Translations under genes and position numbers: made by a program
The notes under the pieces: generated by a model
Told to the model about the DNA's origin: nothing
Seen by the model: the letters and a program-made list of their open reading frames with translations, nothing else
Databases searched by the model: none
Source of the DNA: Drosophila miranda
Taxonomy: Eukaryota > Arthropoda > Insecta > Diptera > Drosophilidae
NCBI RefSeq assembly: GCF_003369915.1
Contig: NC_046673.1
Span: forward strand, 10,152,001 to 10,216,000
Direction: 5' to 3'
Length of the DNA: 64,000 bases
Part shown: positions 33,801 through 45,578 of the stretch, piece by piece
How positions within the stretch are numbered: the first letter of the stretch is position 1
Layout: every line of letters starts with the position of its first letter

Positions 33801-35106
33801 AATGCAAGAGCTTCAAAAAATGCGCTGGAATCTAGGGACTCTGGGTCTGAAAATGCTATTTTTGGTATAAAACAATAAAATATAAAGTTGTAGCCCGATT
33901 CGGCAACGTTTAGAGGTGCAGACTTGAGCTCATAGTTGATAAATACGATGTTTTGCCGATGGTTCCAATGGCAGCAGTACTATGGATATATCGCTTAGGT
34001 CGGATTGGGCTTTTTTTTTTTAAATTGTAGTATTAAAATAGAATCTTCTTTTCTGTCACTATGGATGTATCGCTTTGGTCGGATTGAGTCTTTTTTTTTT
34101 AAATTTTTAGTATTGATATCACCTCAACGGACCTTCTACAGGTCCAAGTGAGCTTGGGAGGGTTTCATCACTCCCCCAGGCTACCGCCTGAACCTAGTAT
34201 TGATATACAATCTCCTTTTTTGTCTGTATTTGATTATAGTCTTTTCTAAGTTCAACAGCCCGCTCGACCGTATCATTAACCACTTTTTAATACTTAAATA
34301 CTTACTTAGTAAATCATTTTGATAGTCTTCATTACTAAGCCATTCTGAAAGATTTGTGATTACAAAGGCCTTGGAAATATTAAAACGATCGAACAATTTT
34401 GCAGAATTGGGTGTTACAAAATCAGATAATCTGAGACCCTGACCCTAAAAATTATACTTTTATAACATGGCTGTATCAAAGCATAGTCTACTTACATATG
34501 TATGTATGTATGTTTTAGTGGTGCTTGTGAAAGATCCAAAGTAGAATATTTCACGTGGACGGTGCTTGGATCCAATAAATTGCGTTAGTCGGTACTTGCT
34601 GATTAGACACCTGTCAATGGCGCTAGTGGAATTATCCGATCGGCTCGAAACGATGACGAAAGCGTCCAGACAGTCCCAGCTGATATAGGGTAGACTTTGC
34701 TATCAGCTGCACTTTAAACCGCCGAGACTCCACTGTACAATGTTTTCGTCTTGGGGTCTAGTAAAAACTCACTCACGGTGAGCCAGCACGAATGTCTGGC
34801 ACATACATATGTAGATTCTGTTCGAAGTCAATTTGCATCAAATTTTTAAGTACTTTTACTTTAAATATCATTTTTTGTGACTGACACGACTGATACGTTA
34901 TAATCGCCAACATTTATATAAAATATGTGGCATTTTCTGTATGAAAACTTTGTCTTGGTCTTATTAAGAAAAGTGTAATGATCAAAGGGTCTAAAAATCC
35001 CAATCTGACTGAAGGCAGGATTCGTGTTGATCGGAAGCATTAAAGAGGCATCAGTATAGCTGAGATTTTATAAATATTTTGGATTAATGCGGGACTTTAG
35101 TATCTG
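30871..35106. other. Gene-poor region with repeat debris
   Basis: No recognised gene. Contents include further TATACCG/GGTATT motifs near 31235-31260, a mini-me fragment at about 31690-32020, low-complexity ATAATA DNA at 32540-32990 and a short duplication (TATGGAT.TATCGCTT.GGTCGGATTG) at about 33979-34012 and 34060-34090. At 34125-34195 is ACCTCAACGGACC followed by CACTCCCCCAGGCTACCGCC, which resembles the 3' end of a non-LTR element but is unproven. Confidence 0.45.
31690..32025 (+). mobile_element. mini-me/SGM-like Helitron fragment
   Basis: Shares with the other copies the blocks GCCATGTCTGTCTGTCC, CCAGACTCCTGTGATATCAT, CCCCCACAAAGGACGAAAATC and TAGAGAATGACCATA. The left and right ends of the family are missing. 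Confidence 0.6.
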
Positions 35107-35712
35107 TTATCCCTGGTTTGGTTTCCCTAAGGAATGGGCCCCCGAGAAGTCCAAGTCCACAGTTGGGAACCGACTCCTACTCTTCCTCGTCCCAACAACT
35201 TCTGCAGAAATCATTGTAAGGGATTGACAGTCTTCTTTAGGCGTGTGACCCAGTCCCAATCTGCCAGTGTCCTGTGATGTCTCGGGCCTGCTTTCTGCTG
35301 AATATACATATATCTTCCTGCCGAGCATTTCTTGGATCGATATGGCCATAGTGTATGGCCATAGTAATGGTTTGCTTCCATCGCTTGTTGGCATCTCTAC
35401 CCATTCGCTCTCCTATGGGATAGGGGTGGTAGTGCCCTGCCCAGTCAGTTAGGCGGCGGATTCATTCCCATCGCTGTCCATGTGGCCGGGTACCCACATT
35501 AGGAAGAGGTCTAATTGCTCTACGATCTTAATAATAGACCTGAGGCAGTCAAATACAAATACTAATGAACAAGTACGGATTTGATAGCGAGCAAAGGGAC
35601 CGCGCCTTTTCGCTCGTTTGTTATAGTTATAAATGAATTCCATTGAAAGTACCTTGATATTGAATATTGGACACTTACACAGAACTAGAGCTAAGGGCGA
35701 ACTCTTTTCCAC
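35107..35712 (-). mobile_element. LINE fragment with RNase H domain
   Basis: The minus-strand frame reads SLVFVFDCLRSIIKIVEQLD then LFLMWVPGHMDSDGNESAA, the last part of a non-LTR retrotransposon RNase H (VPGH...GNE.A.ELA motif). The following stretch continues in a second frame (VGMPTSDGSKPLLWPYTMAI). I or R1 type LINEs carry such a domain. Only this 0.6 kb is recognisable and it is frameshifted. Confidence 0.65.
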
Positions 35713-38640
35713 AAATAGGGACGTGACTAGTTAAGAAAATCACAAGATCATATTTACAAAGCTCATTAAAAAGTGTTAAGTGCTAAGTACTACTTCTGTT
35801 CATCTAATTTTAGATATTTTTCGTTTAAAATTTTGTTGAAATAAACAGTAAAATTACGCTTATAACAATTTTTCTAGCATATAGAAAATTTATTAATTTA
35901 TAGGATGCAATATATTTCCTGTAAAAATCGCGGTGTTCCATCTCTTAGAAAAGCAGCAAACTGAAACCGTCTTGCTTTGCTAATACTTAAGTTCGTCACT
36001 GTATTGTACATCTATTTTATCATAATACCATTGTCTGAACGACTTCATCCAAGACATCTCTGTACTGTCCCAGCGGCTTGTGTCTGTCCTCCCGGTAAAC
36101 AACGAACAAATTTTGGGCACTCTGCAGAGGTAGGCGAAGCGATAATTTTGTAGGCTATAAGTATAAATTAAAATGTAATTTAATTTGTATAATACAAATT
36201 AAAAATAAAATTTCAGTTTAAACCTTAAAATTTTAATTTGCACAAACTCATTAAATTGTACCTTAAACTGGTTGAGAAATATAAGGGATCAGAATGAAGG
36301 TCTTATTAACATATAGCTAGAGCTAGTTGAGAAATCTAAGCTCTCGGAAAAAAATTATGTATTTGGCACATACAGTCGAACTTCCATATAGCGAATCTCA
36401 AGGGAAATTCGTTGTACGGATAATTCGTAACATAAAATTCATTTTTGCAGATCTTAATCTCGTCGCTAAAATGAAGCGAAGAGCGGTTTACAAGGAATGC
36501 AAAGACCAACAATTCGTTCTTGTATTTTCCAAAAGAGCGTAAAATCGTCCTGTTGTCAGGTAAAGAATAAAATTTGTTTGGCTTTTAAAACAGTATTATA
36601 ACTAATCTTGGCTTGAAAGCTGGGGAGGAACATTTTATTCAGTCCAATAACTTTCCAAAAACGTTTGAGCAGCGATGCAGCAGTGCATTCGGACTTTAAC
36701 AGAAGAAAAGTGGGTTCAAAAAAATATATTTGGCTAATATATAATTTTACATTTTGCATTTAAATTATAAGTAAAATACTACAAGAGAAACTTAAAAAAC
36801 TCCACCATTTGCTTAAAAAGAAGGGATATGAATTGTGAAAATTTAAAAGCATGTTATTAAGGTCAGAATGGCGGTCAAATAATTTGGTAAATCATCTGAA
36901 AACAATTTTTACGGATGGAAAAATTTTAAATCTCTAATCTTGGACAAAAGAAGATATTGCTGCAACTTTGGGCACATAGAATACACATTTCTGCAATTCT
37001 TCAATCCGTTGCAAAAATCTTGTACTTGTACTTTTAAAAACAAAGAATTGCAAAGAGTGCTATAAATTGGTCAAAACAATAACTATCGGCATCAATAATT
37101 TCGAATACACAGACCAAAGATTGGTTCGATCTACTAAAGATACACATATGTATATGAGGATGAGTGCAAATGTGCTTGAAGTTCACAATGAAAACACATT
37201 TTAGGTCTGCCTGCTTGTATTGGTTTCTTATGACGGCGCTGTTGAAGCATACACCCATTATTCCCACCCAGAATTTATTAGAGAATTGCCTCTATCATTG
37301 TCACTTTTTGAAGAATAATTGAATAATAATTGTCTCTAGGGTCTCTAGGGTATTCAGCGTGCGTCTGCCTCAAATTTGCTATGGATCGAAAATCCTTCAG
37401 CGAACTTTCAAAATTTTTTTGTATTTCAATTAGTGCTTATTACTAAGAAGCTCAATATGAATACAGAGAGTATAATTCTCGAAGGATTCTCGAAGAAATT
37501 ACATAAACATATGTTTTCGGCTCGGAAATCAGCTGCTTCTCGCGTACTCACACAAGCAAAGGTTATTCTATTGTTAGATCTGGGTGTCTCTCTTGTGGTC
37601 GTGCGAGCTAGACAGCGCGGTTTTCGTCATTTCCAATAAACCTCGCTGCATATGACCATTGAAATGTATGGAGGTTACTCATCTTACTATTTATATGGTC
37701 TTTGGTATGACAAACCTTATGAAAGAGATAAGATCTTTGAGTGTTTACTCAGGTTTGAAGAGGCCTTACGAAGTGGCCATCAACACATCCAAAACATAAA
37801 CAAAAAAAAAAAAAAAAAAAAGCCAGATCTTGTAGCGTAAACAATGATGATTTCAATACACTTTCTTAGGTTCCACCTGAAATTAAACAATCAAATCTGT
37901 TCGATCGATACCAATCGGAATAAATCCGAAGCGGGTAGGGTGGTTGGACGTTGTAACTTCTGGGGTCGACAAAATACTAACTGAAATGTCGACCGTTGAA
38001 CCAAGCCGCTCTGCGACAAGTCCATTCTTGATTTCGTGGAGTTTGATTTAGAATACAATCATTTCACGTTCATCGCCTATTAACTGATACGATTCCGCGT
38101 ATTTTTTAAACTTGAAACCACGGCCGTATCAGCGGGATACAAACAAACGGAATAATAATTCTAATTAATTCCTAAGCGAATATGGCTTGTTGAGGTGTAG
38201 AGGAGATTATTTCCATAACGTGGCCCCCCGATACTATTCGATGGAACTCAAGGGTGCATACTTGTGATTGGCGTGTTCCTTATTACTCATCTACTGTTAT
38301 CAATAATCAATATTGATAATTCATATTTAGTCCATCTGGTTTTTTTTTTCGGTTCATCATTAGAATTCTTTTCTAAATATTAGCTGGCAAAATTGAAGCC
38401 GATCAAGGTCCAGGCTCGTTTAGTAAACAATATACAGATATTCAGAGCCTTAACTCAGTCTGGAGTCTAGACAGATTTTTTATTGGGGCTTTGGTTATCG
38501 CAGACTAACTAATATCGTAGAATAACAAAAGAAAATGGAGTGGCGGATGAAGAGAAATGGAGTAGTGGAAGCTTTTCGCATTGGCTTGATCGGGATGACT
38601 TTGGCGTGTAAAAGAGCCTAATCATACCCACTACTGAGCA
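35713..38640. other. Gene-poor region
   Basis: No gene recognised. CAGTCGAACTTCCATATAGCG near 36373 looks like a pogo/Tigger-type terminal repeat, but no partner end was found. At about 37030-37265 and 37540-37715 are copies of the dispersed repeat also seen at 5440-5660. A 19-A run lies near 37802. Confidence 0.4.
36373..36540 (+). mobile_element. Possible pogo-like transposon end
   Basis: CAGTCGAACTTCCATATAGC followed by GAATCTCAAGGGAAATTCG resembles the terminal repeats of pogo/Tigger elements; a short frame MKRRAVYKECKDQQFV follows. No opposite inverted end in the window. Confidence 0.3.
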
Positions 38641-38891
38641 CATTTGTGCGATAATCTTAGGAACCGACTTTGCCAATCTCGACCAGACATGACTAACGTA
38701 GCCATTGCAATCGGCTCTTCAGATAATAGATTACCTATTAATTGCTCCGGTGCTTGGCCAGATCTACGGTGGGTTCTGTGGAAACAGCGACTACAGGTGA
38801 CCTCAGCCTTATCGGAGTCGAAGCCCTCGGACATAAAAGCAGAAAAATGCTGGTAGTCAAGCAATCAATCGCTAACTGCAGACCCAGAGAC

Positions 38892-41639
38892 ATGGGCCCC
38901 ACAACCCTAGTGATCCAGCTACTGCTGTGCTCTCTGGCGCTCGTCAGCGCCAGCGCCGGCTCCAGCGTCAGCCTTGAGCCCCAGCACATACCCATGGCCG
39001 CAGGGAACTATGTGGCCACATCGAGACTTCGTCGCTTGGCGGTGGAGTTCTTTGACTACTACCAGAATATCACGCTGGCGGACATGAGTCGGGATCAGCG
39101 TGCCCTTCCTACCGCGCAGGATCTGGAGTGCCTGGCGGACCTGACTCTCCTAACACAGGATGTGGGCTCAGCAAAAATCTGGGCACTCAAAAGTACGTTT
39201 CACTGCTGCCTTGACCTTGTAGGACCGTGTGTTTATAATTTGTTCAATTCTGCAGTGATCGACTCGTGGGGCTCGTTGCCCTCGGGAGTCCTCTACGGAA
39301 ACCTGAGAGATCTGGGAAACTACGACGAGTGTCTCAACGTTGATCACGCTGTCAGCGCCAGTCACAGCGTCCAGGGAAAGTACTGCTTTGCCAGGCTCTC
39401 GCTCGCCCCCAGCATTTCGTCGCTGCTCAGCATAAAGACAGCGGTCTGCTTTCCCGCGTCCTGCACAGCTGCCAACATGGACACGCTGCTGCGACAGCTG
39501 TTCAAACAGCTGCTCAACGTCGAGATCAGTGCGGACCTGCAGTTGGTGGACGAGAGCACGTGCCAGACTGCCCGGAGGGAACCCTACGACGGACTCACCA
39601 TATTCACCATGTATGTCCCTCTCTGTGCTGATTTTACTCAGTAGATTTTCTTACCCAAATCCTTGCAGAGTCCTGTTGTCGGTGCTGTGTGCCCTGATGG
39701 TCCTGGCCACGTTGTATGACTATTTCTTCGTTAAGGATGCGAGTAGGTGACTGAATAGAGAGCACTTTACATCTTTTGCTAACTATTGCCTCAATCTTCC
39801 TTCGTAGGAACACTTTCCCCGGTGGTGAAGGCCTTCTCGGCGCGTGCAAACTCGCGGGTACTCTTCCGGGTTGTAGACACCAAGTCGAACCCCAATATCA
39901 TTGACTGTCTTCATGGAATGCGCTGCCTGTCGTTCATCTGGGTGGTCTACGGCCATGACTATCTGGTGGCTGCCTTGTCGCCCAATCTGAACTTCATCCA
40001 AGCGTACACGGTAAGCCCTGACTAATTGCCAGCTGAAGTAAAATCCATGCTCAACCCGATTATTCCTTGGCCCAGTGGACCAGGTCTGCCTACAGCATGC
40101 TGATACAGTATGGGGTTTTCTCGGTGGACACCTTCTTCTTCTTGAGCGGATTGCTGCTCGTGGTAATCGCTCTGCGCACCATGGAGAGGTATGTTTTGCT
40201 TTGCCTACCGTCAGGCTTGTGTCCAGCCTATTGACCGCTCTTTCGCTCATTAGAACCAAGGGAAAGCTCAATGTACCCATGATGTATCTGCATCGGTATC
40301 TGCGACTTACACCCGTGCTGGCCCTGGCCATTCTCATCTACATGAGGATCTTGCCCATTGTAGGTGACGGACCGCTCTACGGATCAGTTACCTTTGACAA
40401 TTACACCACCTGCGAGGAGACCTGGTACTGGTCGCTCTTGTACGTTCAGAACTATGCCACGGAGAAGATTGTAAGTTCCCCGGGACTGTAGTATATGAAG
40501 TCATCTGATGATGTTCTCCGAATCTTTCAGTGCTTGAGCCATTCCTGGTATTTGGCTGTGGACATGCAACTGTACATAATTTCCCCTCTCCTGCTGATCG
40601 TCCTGTACAAGTGGGGCAGAAAGGGAGCGGCAGCCATCTTTGTGCTAATGCTGCTGCTGGCTGCGGGCCTCTTCAGCATTATGGTCGTGGGCAAGCACTC
40701 CATGTAAGTGGAAGACCTTGATAGTTACAGTATCGGTATCGTCATCGTTTCTCCTTCGCTGCAGCTTCTCCCACACCGCCGATGCCATGCCAAGGATCTA
40801 CTTCTCCACGCACACTCGGGCCTCTCCCTATCTCATCGGTATCCTCTTCGGCTACTTCCTGCACGTGAACCGGGGCAAGTCCTGGAAGCTAAGCCCAGTT
40901 GTGGTTTTCCTGGGCTGGCTGGTGAGCCTGGGCCTGCTCTTCACCTGCATTTTTGCGCTGTACGGGTACCACAACAAAAGTGAATCCCTGCCCATATTGG
41001 ACGAGGCCTTCTACCTGACGCTGTCCCGCATCGCGTGGCCCCTGGGGCTGTGCTGGGTGGTGTTTGCCTGCATGCACGGCTACGGCGGCCTGGCCAACAG
41101 CTTCCTCTCGTCGCCCCTGTGGCAGCCCCTGTCGAGGCTCTCCTACTCCGCCTACATCTTCCACATGTTCATCGAGAGCCTCAACGGCGGCAGGACGCGC
41201 ACCAGCACCTACTTCAGTGACTACGATGTGGTAAGCTCCAGCAGGGACAACTGATCATCAGCCACCATCACTGATATTTACCTACTTTCAGATGCTTCGC
41301 TTCTGGGGCGACTTTGGTTTCACCGTCCTGCTCGCCTTCTTCGCATACATCCTTATCGAGGCCCCCTTCGGTGGTCTGGAGGCCATCTTGCTGCCCATTC
41401 GCAGTGCCAGTCCCAAGCCTGCCCCCGTCTCGCAGCTCAAGACTGGCGAGGCACCAGACGTCAAAGCACCAGCGAAGGACTTTGAACCTGCTCCACCTCT
41501 TGCGAGGAAGCGATCCCTGCCTGAAGTAAGCGACACCTTCGAAGCACCAGCGAAGGATCTCGAACCTGCTCCACCTCTTACGAGGAAGCCATCCCTGCCT
41601 GAAGAAGGCGCCAAAGAGGCTGCGCCTACGAACAATTAG
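38892..41639 (+). CDS. nrf-6/acyltransferase-3 membrane protein, copy 1
   Basis: Exons 38892-39192, 39256-39610, 39669-39742, 39808-40010, 40076-40188, 40254-40470, 40531-40703, 40765-41230 and 41292-41639 give 2250 nt, 749 residues. A signal peptide (MGPTTLVIQLLLCSLALVSA) leads into the extracellular NRF domain with paired cysteines (CLADL, DECLNVDH, YCFARL, AVCFPASC). The acyltransferase-3 domain follows: DCLHGMRCLSFIWVVYGHDY, FFFLSGLLLVV, MYLHRYLRLTPVLAL and HSWYLAVDMQLYIISPLLL with about ten membrane spans. C. elegans NRF-6 relatives act in lipid or yolk transport; substrates in flies are unknown. The start was set by the signal peptide and by the paralogue's start; an in-frame ATG lies 42 bp upstream. 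The tail holds a repeated APAKD(F/L)EPAPPL motif. Confidence 0.9.
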
Positions 41640-41744
41640 GTTTAAGTTTTAAATAGCCGTATTTATGATAGCTCTAGAATTATTCATTCCTTTAAGTATA
41701 TATAAACGAAAATATACGAAACAATATACATATGTATATTTTAT

Positions 41745-41990
41745 AATATTTGTGGGCCAGGATCGACAAAAAGTCCCCCCAAAGAGCCCAAAGTGCACAT
41801 CACTGGAGTCTGGTTGCCAAATTTGGTTGTTCTAGGTCTTATAGTCTCTGCGATCTCTGAGACTTGGCTGTATTGACTCTGCTATTGATGCTGATCAAGA
41901 ATATATATACTTTATGGAGTCGGAAACACTTACTTCTGGGCGTTATAATACAATATACCCCTATACTCATTTTGAGTACCGGGTATACAA
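41745..41990 (-). mobile_element. mini-me/SGM-like Helitron fragment
   Basis: Minus orientation: CTATTGATGCTGATCAAGAA, ATATATACTTTATGGAGTCGG and the terminal GAGTACCGGGTATA are the complement of the blocks in the fuller copies. Left part lost. Confidence 0.65.
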
Positions 41991-42977
41991 ATATTCAACA
42001 TTTTCCACAATATTATCGGGTATTTCGGAACACCTTATATAAGCTAATCCACTTTTAAGAATGCCAGACCTAGCCTGAAATATCATCTATAGCATCTAGG
42101 GAGTCCTCCTTGTTCCCGAATCCTGCTAATGCCAGGGAGCAGGTCTCCTTATAGCCTCCGCGAAGACTACTCACTCTTATCCGTCCCTGATCGTTGAAGC
42201 ACTCAAAACGTAGACAAGGAGCAGCAGATAATGACAGTCTGGACGAAAGGTGGGTGCCAGGAGGTCTATTAGTGGAGTCGGGTCCCGCCCCTATCACGAG
42301 GCAGTACCAGGCCTCGTGATGTAAATGTTCTTGTGTGGAAATAAAAAAGACCTTGTAGATCCAAAAGTATATTTCGATTTTAAAAGCGCTTGAGTTGACC
42401 CCTTTGGGGTCCCTGGGATGGCGACCATTTACCCCATTCAGTCATGCATGTACGAGCAATGTACATTGATTCGACCAGAGGACCACACTTGTATTCGGCT
42501 CACGCATAATTACATTTGGCCAAGCCCCCTAAAGGAGCAGCCCAGCCCGGTACATGTGTGGGAGCAGGCCAGACCAAATCAGTGGCCAGACTCGTAGTGC
42601 CCGGACGGGCATTACTGCCACGACTCCGTGGGGAAAACAATTTGAAAAATGCTTTAAATGATTTCCGCTCATTAATCTTGCTGGCCACATACGAGTAGGT
42701 ACTGTTGAATTTATGCCTTGCGGTTGGGCTGCCCTTGGTCCTTGGTCCTTGGTCCTCTTGGCGAAACGCATTTCTGACAGCTTTAGTTTTGGCAATTCAA
42801 TTAGGGCAAGTTGAAAACGTGTTGAAAAATGGATTTGCTGCCGACTCATATTAACCCTTAGCTGCCGCTGTGTAATGTGTGCTGTGTATCTGATGGCTTA
42901 TCCCGTTGCCCGTCTAACGAGCGATGCAAATTCCTCCCCAGCAATTAATCATTCGTTGTTCGCTAGTCGTCGCCTTT

Positions 42978-43028
42978 GCCATTGCCATCGCCATCGCCAT
43001 TGCCATCGCCATCGCCATCGCCATCGCC
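42978..43028 (+). repeat. GCCATC/GCCATT hexanucleotide repeat
   Basis: About nine 6 bp units, reading alanine-isoleucine in one frame and histidine-arginine-like in another. No evidence of translation. Confidence 0.85.
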
Positions 43029-43479
43029 TATTCGATGTCGCTACTGATGTTTTTGCTGATGATTGGCGTCTTATTCCATAACTCACTTCCGGTTGGCGCC
43101 GGAAACGCGTCTTCGACACTAGTTGGCAGCGCTTTCGACTGTGATTGATGGCATTCAGATTGCCACTGACATCAAATGGTATAACTTTTGACTTGAGTGA
43201 AACAAAAGGTTTTCACTAGGTCGATAGTTTGATATTAAATATTTTCATTCATGCCCATCAAAATGTCCTCTTTTTGTTTGTTCTCTGTTTTTGCCAAAAA
43301 GTCCACCATGCCAAAAAACATTAAATGTCAATAAAAACAGATTTTCTTATATTTACTCCTTTATTTATTAAAAGGTTACTAACTTAGCCAATTGACACAT
43401 CATTTCTATTAACTTTCCATTCACTCTTTCGGTGTTTTTTTGGTATTTTTGCTGTAATGTTTTCCCAACCGACCGAGAA

Positions 43480-44300
43480 GCGCTGCCGCATGACACGTGC
43501 CGCGTATAACCGAACCGATCGCGTGCAAGCAGGAATGATAGATGGGGGAAAATTGGAGTTAAACAAAATACAAATACCATTAATAATTACGAGAAAAGTA
43601 TGTGAAAATTAGTAATTTAAGAAGAGGAAGGGAATTGGTGGTGGCTATAATATGGTAGAGGGAACTATAGTCTGAGCAGAAAACCCTTGTCGGTTCATGC
43701 AAGGAATAATTCGATTTACAAAACGGAAGGGAACAGGTCAGGAAAGTCAGGCCAAGTCAGGGACTATCTACGAGACCCTTGCTCAAGTTGGGCACAAAAA
43801 TCACACTAATAATGGAAGGTTTATTAAAAGCAATCTACTGCATCCTAGTTAAGGCCCCGCAGAGCTAAAAGTAAACGTTTTTTCTTGACTGATTCTATAG
43901 GGTATTCTATTGTACTTTGTATTGAGCCGTGTTCTAAAATCGGAAGAACTAGCGAGATCCACATACATGAGTACTCGAGAGTATGTTAATACCGACGGAA
44001 AGTCATTAATAAAGAGTGTAAACAGTATGGGGCTTAGAGGGCTGCCCAATGGTGCTCCCGAAGTAACCTTAACTGGTGAAGAGAGGAATTTTTTGAGACC
44101 TGGAACAAAGGTAGATAGAAGTCCATCTCAGGAGGTTGGTCCGAAACCCTAAAAGGTCAAGTTTACGTGCCAGAAGGAAGTGGCTTACAGAGTCAACTGC
44201 TTTACTGAAGTCGGTGTAAATAACAGCCGTCTGTTAAATTATAAATCCATGCTGGGCTGGAGATATAAGCCATTCGAAGAGCTGTTTCGGGTCGCTGTCA
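43480..44300 (-). mobile_element. Degenerate LINE with reverse transcriptase remnant
   Basis: On the minus strand, LFEWLISPAQHGFI (RT domain, QHGF motif) is followed by PLGSPLSPILFTLFINDFPS and VLTYSRVLMYV, which match RT motifs 4 and 5 with the YADD box changed to YVDL. Several frame changes are needed between the parts, so it is dead. The 3' part (43480-43730) is repeated at 45195-45390, giving two copies in the same orientation. Confidence 0.7.
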
Positions 44301-44600
44301 GATGCCATCAACATCGAGAAGGTACAACCAGAGAGCCAAGGTGCCCAAGGCGCAGCTTCCGGAGGAGTCAATCCGTCGGTTTCAGGCGCTGGTGCGTCCA
44401 CTGGTGTCGTGGTCAAGCAACTGACAGCCGACCTCGATAAGTCATCAGCCAATCACAAGCAGAAGGTAAAGGACAACAGCGTGGGCTCAGAAATGACGGT
44501 GATATACGTCTCATGGAACAGTGCCAGGGCGGGAGCAGGTTCTCCAACAAGGCTCCACCAACTCGATTCTGAATGCCCAGGCCAGCTGGAGTAACGGGGG
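44300..44600 (+). other. Gene-like insert of unknown origin inside LINE DNA
   Basis: The plus strand has an open frame from about 44306, DAINIEKVQPESQGAQGAAS continuing GGVNPSVSGAGASTGVVVKQ and LTADLDKSSANHKQKVKD, closing at about 44594. The composition (GC-rich, no LINE motif) differs from its AT-rich neighbours and looks like host coding sequence. I do not recognise the source gene. It could be a captured or retro-copied exon. Confidence 0.35.
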
Positions 44601-45189
44601 AAGGTCCCTATTCCCTATATCCCTATATCCCTATCAGTGTCCCTTTTGTCCATTTAAGTTCTGGAAGTGCGGAAACATTCGTCCATATGTTGGGGTACCA
44701 TACCATAGGCTTGTGAGAGATGTGAGAAGCACGATACGACACCAAGTGCAGAACGATTGTATAAGGGTGACTAAGGTTTTAGATATAATCCAGAGATGAG
44801 CACGATTTTGGTCATTAGGTCAATCCGGTGTGCCTTCCGGCATGACAGGGTCCTCAGCGTGAGCCGAAATACGAGGGCGTATATGCTCGGATCTATACTT
44901 AAAGAAGAGCACGTAGATGTACATAGTATATATAATCGCCTTACACCCTAAACCCTATGCTGCTAGGCTATGTAGCTTACCCCATCGAAGCTCTAACTAA
45001 AGACTATATAAATAGTTGGATGAGTAACTCCCATACATATGATCGGTATGAGATTTTGTTAGCGTGGCCTTTGGAAGTGGCTCCATTATCTCTTTTAAGA
45101 ATCGATGCAATTACTGCACCATCAAGTGGCCGGTGTGAGACCAGCAGAAGGCTGTTACGCACGGATTCCAGGCTTAACGCAGCCGTCCT

Positions 45190-45500
45190 CCCGAGGGGCG
45201 CTGCCGCATGACGCGTTAACCGATTCGAACGCTTTACAATTACTAATTACTAGCAAGATGTGTAAGGATTAGTAAATTAATAAGAGAAGGGAATTAGTGG
45301 TGGATATAATATGGTAGAGGGAACTATAGTCCGATCATAAGACCCTTAACGGTTCATGCAAAAAATAATTCGATCTACAAAGTGGAAGAGTCAGGTTTAT
45401 ATTTTCTAGTGTATCTAATAGGAATCGTGAACAGATCTGGGCTATTATACTCGAGAGTTGGTAACCAAACGAAGGAGGCATCCCAGAAAGTCTAGGAACC
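45190..45500 (-). mobile_element. LINE 3' end fragment, second copy
   Basis: CGCTGCCGCATGAC...AACCGAT and the block GTGGTGGATATAATATGGTA, followed by GAGGGAACTATAGTCCGATC, repeat the 43480-43730 segment with scattered differences. It ends within 80 bp of the nardilysin start codon. Confidence 0.6.
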
Positions 45501-45578
45501 TATACAAAATTTGTTCGGTTTATGGTTTGAATTAAAATTTACATTTTCGAAAAAAATATAGAACACCTGGTATTAAAG

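Larger units (their letters stand above)
41640..45578. other. Intergenic region with mobile-element remnants
   Basis: Between copy 1 of the acyltransferase and nardilysin: a mini-me fragment, 42.0-43.4 kb of unrecognised DNA including a GCCATC hexamer run, and LINE material at 43.5-45.5 kb. No host gene recognised. Confidence 0.5.

Noticed and set aside
34125-34195. Non-LTR element 3' end
   Set aside because: The resemblance is from memory only and no coding part adjoins it, so it was not listed as a separate element.
42924-43148. Frame with alanine-isoleucine repeat (membrane-protein-like)
   Set aside because: It is a direct translation of the GCCATC microsatellite; other frames across it are equally open and no splice or family signal exists.
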